NCBI RefSeq assembly: GCF_964355755.1
Contig: NC_092678.1
Span: forward strand, 12,930,922-12,994,921
DNA: 64,000 bases
Direction: 5' to 3'
Source: Antedon mediterranea
Lineage: Eukaryota > Echinodermata > Crinoidea > Comatulida > Antedonidae
Position 1 is the first letter of the stretch. Each line of letters opens with the position of its first letter. The notes beneath the pieces were generated by a model, which was given only the letters and a program-made list of their open reading frames with translations, was not told the origin of the DNA and ran no database searches. A program made the position numbers and the translations under genes. Shown here piece by piece: positions 57,601 through 64,000 of this stretch.

Positions 57601-60600
57601 GTAATTTATATAGGCCGAAAGAACATCTGTCAAGCCAAGCTTGATTTTTTCCTGGCTGATATTAGACCAACGGTTATTTCTTACTTATTATTATCATTCT
57701 GAGGAGGATGCTCGAAATATTCTCTCTCATCATTCAAAACTTGAAGTAGGTTTCCTTGCATTTTTAACAAGCTTGCTTTGTGGAACCGTACATAAATGAA
57801 TGATATACGGTAACTTTATTGCAGAATAACTTACATTCAATCGAACAGGAGTTGGACCAGGCATACTTGTGTTTACCACTGGCGGCTGCAACAGCTCTGT
57901 GTATTCCGATTCAATGCTAATATACTGGACGTTTTTCGACGTCATTATTGTAAAAGTTACGTCTACCGCTTTTCCTGTTGAGTTCCCCTTATGCCATATT
58001 GCAATCAATAGTATTACATCTTCACTAGAAACATAGACCAGAATACAATATTAATTTGTTCGTTGTAGTCATAACAATTTCACCAACTATAAACATTCAT
58101 GAATGTTTATACCTGTCAATCAAATAATGTACATCAAACAGGAATTTTTAGAGATCATCGGTATTTTACATTCGTTTTCTAAATATCAGCATTATTTATA
58201 ACAGACGTTACCGTATCAGCTACAGTATCATCGTATTGATGGAAGATTAGATGATTAGTAAATATTCTGACGATGATTGTGAATTTGATATTATTTAGAA
58301 TCAGTAGGTTTTTTATATTTGTAGCCTTGGCTACCAATCCAGTTTCTACATTTTTGGTTTAGTCTATACTTTTATTATATTAAAATAAACAGTTTTATCC
58401 AAGAAAGACGCATACCGTTTTACTCACCCTTTATAAAATGAATTAGTTTCGTATAAAATCTTAAATGACATCTTCGGTTCTTGGACTTTGTTAATCAATG
58501 TATGGACAGGTACTTCTCCAACCCAGATGTGAGTACCGTCACCAATCTGCATTCCTATTCCTAACCAGTGCTCAGAACCATTGACTACTTCGTCTGTATT
58601 GTCTAGAACAACTTCTACTTCAAACGCTAAGACGTTATTGGAAGCGTCTTGGTCGGTCACCTCGATAAATCCCTCAATCCGCGTCACCGAACAGTCTTTA
58701 AGAATGCCATAGACATCGTCGGTGGCAATGTACTGCGTCTGAAGAGCATAATAACAGAACTCTGTCGAGTATGTACAGTATAAAGAGTCACTAACAAATG
58801 AAACCGACACTTTGTTAATACTCCACTGGTTGCTTGTCTTGTTTGTTGAAAAGTTGTATGGCAGCGTGACTTCAATTATGGGATCGGCGATTCCTCTTGG
58901 AAACTCAACAACAAGGTTTATATGCACCGTTTGACCAACGTTAACATAGACGTTACCATCTTCAGACTGCTCGGTAACGTTCATCAAGAAATGCGGTAGT
59001 TTGCTGAAACCGACATTGACAGCTTCTTCTGCGGAGACTAAGCCGGGGTCATTAATCTCAGCCTTAATGTTAACTCGTAGATTAATTCCAGGTTTCACAT
59101 CATCTATAAAAGCATGTACATATAAAATAATTTGAAGCATGAATAGGTAGTAAATAACAGTTGATTTTATGATTCCCTCACAAACTAAAAAAAAACCCTG
59201 ATGGATAAAATATCATTTTCTTTTATTTGTAATTCTAAAGCTAACGTTTTTTAAACATTCTCTAGTACTTTTTAGACAGGATGATATCTTTTGATGCACC
59301 TAGGTTGTAGATAAGAACCTTAAAACATTGTTAATCATCATCATCATTAATAGTGGTCAGATGTTTTGAAGTAACTTGTACTGTATACTAACACTTGCGA
59401 CAGAATTAGCAAGCGATGCTCAGGACAGTAAACGATTCAACCATTTTAAAGATTTACTAATCAGTTTAATATTTACAGTGTAAAATTACAATTAATCTTC
59501 ATAATAAAACACAATTTAATTACCATTAACAGTAGAATTTATCGTCCCTTCAAATTGAATGTCAGATAAAAAGTAAGAAATACTACTAAAAGACAAGATA
59601 ATTTCTGATGTAACACCTACGGCTGGGGTGACAACAAAGTGGCTCTGAAAAAGAAAGTATAACTGAAGCATGATATCTCATAAATATAACAAACTGCAAT
59701 ATACTTTAAACAAGAAAATTCTACAATAAAATAATCCCAGCAGATCGAAATATTGTTAAGGCAGAAATTACGCTGTTTAATATGAATAAAATTATTACTG
59801 TGACGTAAGTATAGTCATACAATGAAGCGTGAATATAGGTTCCATTTCACATAATCCCGTGACGTCATGGCTAACATAGACGGCAACAATTGCAAGATAG
59901 CTTTCCTATTTCCTAAACATAATTCTCTTTCTCTAAAATTGACCTCATGAACAGAAGAATGCCAAGTAACAAATAATTATTAAGAAAGAAACCAAACTTA
60001 CTGTTTTGGTTGAGTTTGTATTTCCATTTCCTGTCAGAGTCCATACAAAAGGATTAGAGGACATATCGAACTGAAAACGAGGTTTATACTAGATTAAATT
60101 GAGTTTGTATTTCCGTTTCCTGTCAGAGTCCATACAAAAGGATTAGAGGACATATCGAACTGAAAACGAGGTTTATACTAGATTAGATTGAGTTTGTATT
60201 TCCGTTTCCTGTCAGAGTCCATACAAAAGGATTAGAGGACATATCGAACTGAAAACGAGGTTTATACTAGATTAGATTGGGTTTGTATTTCCATTTCCTG
60301 TCAGAGTCAATACAAAAGGATTAGAGGACATATCGAACTAAAAATGAGGTTTATACTAGATTAGATTGAGTTTGTATTTCCGTTTCCTGTCAGAGTCCAT
60401 ACAAAAGGATTAGAGGACATATCGAACTGAAAACGAGGTTTATACTAGATTAGATTGATTTTGTATTTCCATTTCCTGTCAGAGTCCATACAAAAGGATT
60501 AGAGGACATATCGAACTGAAAACGAGGTTTATACTAGATTAAATTGAGTTTGTATTTCCGTTTCCTGTCAGAGTCCATAAAAAAGAATTAGAGGACATAT

Positions 60601-63600
60601 CGAACTGAAAACGAGGTTTATACTAGATTAGATTGAGTGTGTATTTCCGTTTCCTGTCAGAGTCCATACAAAAGGATTAGAGGACATATCGAACTGAAAA
60701 CGAGGTTTATACTAGATTAGATTGAGTTTGTATTTCCGTTTCCTGTCAGAGTCCATACAAAAGGATTAGAGGACATATCGAACTGAAAACGAGGTTTATA
60801 CTAGATTAGATTGGGTTTGTATTTCCATTTCCTGTCAGAGTCAATACAAAAGGATTAGAGGACATATCGAACTAAAAATGAGGTTTATACTAGATTAGAT
60901 TGAGTTTGTATTTCCGTTTCCTGTCAGAGTCCATACAAAAGGATTAGAGGACATGTCGAACTGAAAATGAGTTTTATACTAGATTAGATTGATTTTGTAT
61001 TTCCATTTCCTGTCAGAGTCCATACAAAAGGATTAGAGGACATATCGAACTGAAAATGAGGTTTATACTAGATTAGATTGAGTTTGTATTTCCGTTTCCT
61101 GTCAGAGTCCATACAAAAGGATTAGATGACATATCGAACTGAAAATGAGGTTTATACTAGATTAGATTGAGTTTGTATTTCCATTTCCTGTCAGAGTCCA
61201 TACAAAAGGATTAGAGGACATATCGAACTGAAAATGAGGTTTATACTAGATTAGATTGAGTTTGTATTTCCGTTTCTTGTCAGAGTCCATACAAAAGGAT
61301 TAGAGGACATATCGAACTGAAAACGAGGTTTATACTAGATTAGATTTACTGTAAGTGATGTTGACGACTCTCAATAGCTCATCTTTTATACTAATTATGA
61401 TAATTAATCTTATTTTTTTTTGTATTTTACCCAACAAAGACCTAAAATGCTGATAATGCATTTGCAGCTCATATACTGTGGAACAATTAAACATTTCTCT
61501 AATTCAACTCATGATACACATTCTATTGAAGTTGTCAAAACCCTTTTTTATTTTTTTCCCATCTTAAAAGTGCTCTGGGGCTATACAAATTCGACAACAT
61601 CAAATTTAACGTGCCTATGCGAATATTGCCGTTATATTACACACGCATAAGCTTTAAACTTTGACCCAATGTATTTAAATTATTCATATTTTATTTTTAT
61701 TGTATTTTATTAATTTGAAATTAAAATGTTATGTTTCAAAGAAGAATCAAATTTATTTAGTTACCAGAGAAAAAGATTGATAGAGATGGCAGCAGAAATA
61801 TTACTTACTTTACTATTATTGCCTCGTATTTCAAACGTATCACCTCCAAACCGCTAGAACTTACACATCATAATTCCGTAAAGCTAGTGGTATTCTAGTT
61901 AAATTTAGCCGTACGGTAAACAGTATACTAACGGGAATTACGTATGTGCATGTTAACTGAGAGTTGGTAGGGTACAAGTAAAGAAAACCAGGTTGATATT
62001 CTTAAAGATTAGTTAAATGAAACAGAGTAATATATTATAAGCATGTATTCATGTTAGTTCTACTGTCACAGTGCCTTAGATAAGCACTTTCACGATAATA
62101 AAGATATATACCTCCATATTTTCAGCTGTAAGGGTGACTGTAAAGTCTGTTCCGGATGTCAATCCAGTAGTATTGATGAAGAAGTCCGTCTTCACTTTGT
62201 CTCCTGCTCCATAGTAGAATTTTGAATCGTTAACATTTATGCTCACATCCATGACGGTATCAATAACTTAAGTTAACAGTAAAAAAAAATCAAATGGTTT
62301 ACGATTAGCTAGAAAAATATATGATTTTATTTACGATACTTTATCGTGATTTTTGGAAAGCGAAGAATATTCCACTGTGTTTAAATCGGCAAATTACAAC
62401 ATACATGTAATGCTTTTTGCGGATTTTAAGATAAAGTTTAACAAATAATTACCTGGACAACCGTACAGTTCCATTCTTAAACTTGGCCATCCACGTGCCT
62501 TATATGGATAAATTCGAATGTATCGAGCATTTACAGGAGAATTAAAAGAATTGATAACGACACTGTATTTATCAAAATTTCCCGGAAACCGCTACAAATA
62601 AGATGTACAGATATCAATTTTTGATGATCTATTTTGTTTTCTCTTTTGTGGGGGCAGTCCACTATTATTGCACATATGAAAAACAATATGATAAAAGTTA
62701 GATAGATATCTGTCTATCTGTCTGAGAAAATTTATATTACAGAGCTAAAACGATATAAAGATTGAAATTCAGTATTGAGATTCGGTATAATAATGATAAA
62801 ATGATATATTGCACTATAGGCTAAGATTGTGGTTTGTGTAAATACTTTGATAAAATTGTATATTTTTACATTGATAAATAAAGACATTTCGAACATAATA
62901 TTGCTTTAAAGGTTTACATAAATTATATGATAAAATAAACTAATATACATTGCAAAGCTAAACCCAATTTTAAGCTACAATTACCTTTTTAATAATATTA
63001 CGATAATTTAATAATTCATGGCTTTTATCTTGCTTGAATAAAATTGATAATAGTCAGACACTTGACTGCCTGTTACTGCCATATATCTAGTCTTGAAAAT
63101 AAAAAAAATGCTAAGAGTAAAATTACTTACTCCACCTTCTTCAGCAGTTATTTCCCAAAAAGTAGTTCCATTTGTGCTGTATTTGACCCTGTATTCCTCA
63201 ACATATTTTTTTTTGGTATTTCCTTGAGTGGCGACTTTAGTTACTTTGGTAATGTTACCAAGATCAACTTGAATCCAATGATTTTTGGGATTACCTGTTG
63301 CAGATGCCCAACACGATCTACCATGAAGTCTTCCCTTATACGGTTGAAAGTAATTAAGAGAACTATCAGCCGTCATCTGATTATCAGAAATTGCACCACT
63401 CTCAATTCCCAGAGCTGTATTGCACGATTCTATGAGTAAAATCTTGCTTACCAATTCAATTCATTATCATTTAATATTATGTTTTAGCAATCAATCAATC
63501 AAAGAAAATATAGACTTGGGTTTTTATGGAATAAACACTGCCAAATTTATTATTTGAACATTATTGTAAATATATATGTAAATGTATATAGTTCTGTTGA

Positions 63601-63816
63601 GTTTTCTCTATCTCTCATACGTGGTGTACCGAAAACTTCATAATAATCCACATATTTGAACCTTATTATGTAATTACCTGCACAGCTGTAAAGTTCTATT
63701 CTCAAACTTGGCCAATCAACCCAGGCTTTTAGATAAATACGAATATATTGAGCGTTTACAGGAGAGGAAAACGAATTAATAACAACACTGTTTTCATCAA
63801 CATTTCCGATAAACAT
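45465..63816 (-). CDS. Large multidomain extracellular adhesion/lectin-type protein, partial at both ends
   Basis: Fifteen exons reconstructed from splice sites and phase; all junctions agree. In transcription order: F5/8C C-half; a complete F5/8C (discoidin) domain; beta-sandwich segments with several N-glycosylation sequons; a long-form C-type lectin domain with six cysteines; an eight-cysteine module; a small module; and an exon with SKDNGATW, an exact Asp-box (SxDxGxTW). The segments (F5/8C, exons d-g, exons h-j, CTLD, and each of the last three exons) begin and end in phase 1, the class 1-1 pattern of exon-shuffled extracellular proteins. No membrane span or stop codon was assigned, and the 5' end is outside the window. 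Exact identity is unknown; domain calls for F5/8C and CTLD are firm, the beta-sandwich call is inference. Confidence 0.85.
45943..46095 (-). CDS. Gene 2 exon n: unnamed module
   Basis: Phase 1 to 1, acceptor gttgacag, donor G|gtgagt. DYYDRGFVITKKLNDPANYI and FVPSCYVQDDPPNGRW. Not recognised. Confidence 0.68.
46484..46672 (-). CDS. Gene 2 exon m: eight-cysteine module
   Basis: Phase 1 to 1, acceptor ttcgtcag. TCVCHYDLGSNQCDCC, AHKCEDGKHTVCVRDSSNCP: eight cysteines in under 45 residues. Not matched to a named family. Confidence 0.72.
46940..47153 (-). CDS. Gene 2 exon l: C-type lectin domain, C-half
   Basis: Phase 0 to 1. DEFKWTDGSSASYTKWLPNR, DWDIMECTAILPAICEY. Cysteines complete the CTLD. 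The calcium/sugar motif is not canonical: no EPN or QPD, and WND is replaced by WDI. Confidence 0.94.
47286..47741 (+). CDS. Uncharacterised reading frame inside gene-2 intron
   Basis: About 151 codons open, ending TAA at 47739-47741; within it NMGLAAPFQMKEEQSKEQTN, RGRFKAGHFQVLVSYSKLTL, VRKFWWNIDDRYNDTDKLIK and SGSPKRFIKRLYNANSY. Composition looks protein-like (not a repeat shadow), but no family was recognised. Position before a purine tract and LTR-like block suggests the last frame of a retroelement. Confidence 0.45.
   Translation, partial: FVDEHDRTLAQLQSDTFTHPTKVEPLNLQPYIDCVENNMGLAAPFQMKEEQSKEQTNLIMTAPNDSNMTINRGRFKAGHFQVLVSYSKLTLAKRNTDNTKHEPNVRKFWWNIDDRYNDTDKLIKEIINNKQIPISGSPKRFIKRLYNANSY
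47286..49212 (+). mobile_element. Possible 3' end of an LTR retroelement
   Basis: A purine-rich tract (about 48634-48656, AAAAAGAAGGAGACAGAGGG) is followed by a candidate LTR, 48657-49212, starting TGTAATG and ending CATTACA, perfect inverted ends. Upstream lies an open frame (47286-47741). No 5' LTR, gag, protease, RT or integrase was found, so the copy is truncated if real. Confidence 0.5.
49420..49631 (-). CDS. Gene 2 exon k: C-type lectin domain, N-half
   Basis: Phase 1 to 0. CRHGYTPYKKTCYRVF, TWDAAKVACEADTAQLVTI and YRYWIGLKDVG: classic long-form CTLD with the extra N-terminal cysteine pair and the WIG motif. Confidence 0.94.
49958..51115. repeat. 61-bp minisatellite, ~19 units
   Basis: Unit core CAATGTTGATCCAACGTTGA then AATAACATTG, TAACTAG and AATTTACGTTAATTTAT. 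CAATGTT and AACATTG are inverted within the unit around the palindrome AACGTT. More diverged relatives run to about 51420. Confidence 0.92.
53419..54734 (-). mobile_element. Nested hAT-like element, copy 2
   Basis: Same family as 42427-43877: ends CAGGGGCGCAGCCAG, 5-bp duplication GATCC (53414-53418, 54735-54739). 1316 bp. Confidence 0.9.
54093..54326 (-). pseudogene. hAT transposase C-terminal fragment
   Basis: Reads PVTSEFFDLWRTKTCLGNHM then SYEQLLGLCLMNIHFN and VIREFCLQAKKNV. This fits the hAT dimerisation region (SFSxLxRTKTxLRxTMxxERLxGLALxxIH...VIDxFA). A second remnant, FKIFGVAPESIVKCNVEEVF with CQDTNIFIP, lies upstream at about 54400-54540. Frames are broken, so inactive. Confidence 0.65.
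54971..55970. mobile_element. 1.0 kb foldback MITE
   Basis: Left end CGCCGTGGTTACGATTCCGG and right end (inverted) ACGCCGTGGTTTGGATTCCG; pairing continues over CACCGGAACTCA and AATCCGACACGCTATTG. No coding capacity; target duplication unclear. Confidence 0.8.
55665..55850. mobile_element. 186-bp palindromic MITE nested in the previous one
   Basis: Ends AAGCTTGGTTCCCACTAG and, inverted, AAGCGTGGTTCCCACTAG, each next to TA (55663-55664, 55851-55852). Rich in GACGTAACGCAA motifs and CTTGTGATTGGTCAA. Tc1/mariner-like by TA duplication. Confidence 0.85.
56140..56415 (+). repeat. Dispersed repeat, copy 2
   Basis: Diverged relative of 40850-41110 (see there). The rest of 55971-57283 shows nothing recognisable. 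Confidence 0.5.
57284..57485 (-). CDS. Gene 2 exon j: beta-sandwich end before the lectin domain
   Basis: Phase 0 to 1, acceptor attttacag, donor G|gtaagc. IQIAAKPTFRVRLGIDKNGK and RRFVGVADLLWHSTVSS. A 7.6 kb repeat-filled intron follows. Confidence 0.85.
57835..58024 (-). CDS. Gene 2 exon i: second beta-sandwich repeat
   Basis: Phase 2 to 0, acceptor gtttctag. GEDVILLIAIWHKGNSTGKA then VDVTFTIMTS recalls the GDxVxxxIxxxHxxxSTGxAxDVxVT pattern of bacterial and animal extracellular repeats. Confidence 0.85.
58428..59103 (-). CDS. Gene 2 exon h: long beta-sandwich exon
   Basis: 676 bp, phase 1 to 2, acceptor cttttatag. Contains NVYVNVGQTVHINLVVEFPR and IIEVTLPYNFS, a pattern like DUF11-type repeats (VGxTVxxxLxVxxPxGxxxxxxVxxxLP), and sequons NVT, NFS, NKT, NGS. 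No catalytic motif seen. Confidence 0.88.
59524..59644 (-). CDS. Gene 2 exon g: beta-sandwich segment
   Basis: Phase 0 to 1, acceptor ctttttcag. SHFVVTPAVGVTSEIILSFS and IQFEGTINSTVNG. Confidence 0.78.
60002..60070 (-). CDS. Gene 2 exon f: 69-bp exon, founder of a tandem array
   Basis: Phase 0 to 0, acceptor cgttttcag, donor ACA|gtaagt. Encodes FDMSSNPFVWTLTGNGNTNS then TKT. It is the last of 15 units of an 89-bp tandem repeat and the only one with the gtaagt donor. Confidence 0.8.
60002..61345 (-). repeat. 89-bp tandem array derived from gene-2 exon f, 15 units
   Basis: Unit starts on the + strand at 60012, 60101, 60190 and every 89 bp to 61258. Each unit contains the exon acceptor cgttttcag (sometimes cattttcag) and about 54 of the 69 coding bases of exon f, plus ~20 bp of upstream intron. 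Only the unit at 60002-60070 has the donor; in the others the frame runs into TAA right after NTNSI. Confidence 0.92.
61809..61853 (-). CDS. Gene 2 exon e: 45-bp microexon
   Basis: Phase 0 to 0, acceptor agttctag, donor AAA|gtaagt. Encodes RFGGDTFEIRGNNSK, which joins smoothly in frame between exons d and f. Too short to prove without a transcript. Confidence 0.6.
62112..62266 (-). CDS. Gene 2 exon d: beta-sandwich segment
   Basis: Phase 1 to 0. MDVSINVNDSKFYYGAGDKV and FTVTLTAENME; the GxGDxV...TxTLTAxN alternation is typical of extracellular repeats of the DUF11/Ig-like kind. Acceptor aacttaag has a weak pyrimidine tract. Confidence 0.75.
62453..62591 (-). CDS. Gene 2 exon c: F5/8 type C domain, C-half
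   Basis: Phase 0 to 1, also 139 bp, a paralogue of exon a: DKYSVVINSFNSPVNARYIR and WPSLRMELYGCP. Exons a and c show the domain was duplicated with its intron. Confidence 0.93.
62636..63000. other. Gene-2 intron, nothing recognised
   Basis: AT-rich intron with a short (TCTG/TATC)n stretch near 62698-62725. No other signal. Confidence 0.5.
63131..63429 (-). CDS. Gene 2 exon b: F5/8 type C domain, N-half
   Basis: Phase 1 to 0. ESCNTALGIESGAISDNQMT opens the domain; HWIQVDLGNITKVTKVATQG and YRVKYSTNGTTFWEI are the core discoidin strands. Donor GGA|gtaagt. Confidence 0.93.
63678..63816 (-). CDS. Gene 2 exon a: F5/8 type C domain, C-half
   Basis: Phase 0 to 1, 139 bp. DENSVVINSFSSPVNAQYIR then WPSLRIELYSCA, the discoidin closing strands ending in the domain cysteine. 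The ATG at the exon start sits inside the domain after a splice acceptor (attctag), so it is not taken as an initiation codon. Confidence 0.9.
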
Positions 63817-64000
63817 CTAGAATTTAGGAAATAAACATATCATTATTATATTATTAAATTATGTAAGATTTTGCCGATTATTCATTAATTTTAATATTTA
63901 TGAATATCGTCCCAATGATTGTTCCTTTGAGTTATTAGAGTGATGTTAGGCCAGAACCACCGGTAGATGGCGCTGTACATGACCAGAACTTTAACGGAAC
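63817..64000. other. Right edge: intron of gene 2
   Basis: No exon seen; upstream discoidin N-half expected beyond the edge. Confidence 0.4.

Noticed and set aside
63678-63816. ATG at the start of exon a as the start codon of gene 2
   Set aside because: It follows a good splice acceptor, and the exon matches exon c from its first residues, so it is internal to a discoidin domain.

Overview
This is animal nuclear DNA: AT-rich, with intron-split genes bounded by GT/AG splice sites and very many transposons and minisatellites. No bacterial operons, tRNA/rRNA genes or CRISPR arrays were seen. The gene families and repeat types suit a marine invertebrate deuterostome, echinoderm-like; that placement is inference only.

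Two large multi-exon genes converge tail to tail. On the + strand, 938..40212 holds 35 consecutive coding exons of a plexin (semaphorin receptor), from the end of the Sema domain to the stop codon. They sum to 4593 bp (1530 codons plus stop) and every intron phase agrees. The order is Sema end, PSI1, PSI2, PSI3, IPT repeats, a furin-like RSRR site, one membrane span, juxtamembrane segment, GAP N-half, Rho-binding domain, GAP C-half and a serine-rich tail. The Sema start lies off the left edge. The cytoplasmic GAP lacks the conserved arginine fingers at both places where plexins carry them, so this looks like a catalytically dead plexin.

On the - strand, 63816 down to 45465 holds 15 exons of a large extracellular protein: one and a half discoidin (F5/8 type C) domains, beta-sandwich segments, a two-exon C-type lectin domain, an eight-cysteine module and an exon with an Asp-box. 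Most modules are bounded by phase-1 introns. The 5' end is off the right edge and the 3' end was not found.

The rest is repeat. In the plexin introns: a 4.9 kb hAT-type element with a perfect 8-bp target duplication (5142-10042), a foldback MITE (13815-14491), a SINE-like repeat (~18452-18801), a hairpin minisatellite (19411-19970), a 5.5 kb inverted array of ~960-bp units (19983-25460), a 49-bp minisatellite (27596-27992), a Tx1/L1-like LINE fragment (- strand, ~29930-31710) and an L2/CR1-like LINE (~32988-35765). Between the genes a 47-bp satellite (41521-45105) is split by a transposon that itself carries a nested hAT-type element. In the second gene: a possible LTR relic (47286-49212), a 61-bp minisatellite (49958-51115), nested DNA transposons (51839-54746), a foldback MITE (54971-55970) and an 89-bp tandem array grown from one of the gene's own exons (60002-61345).
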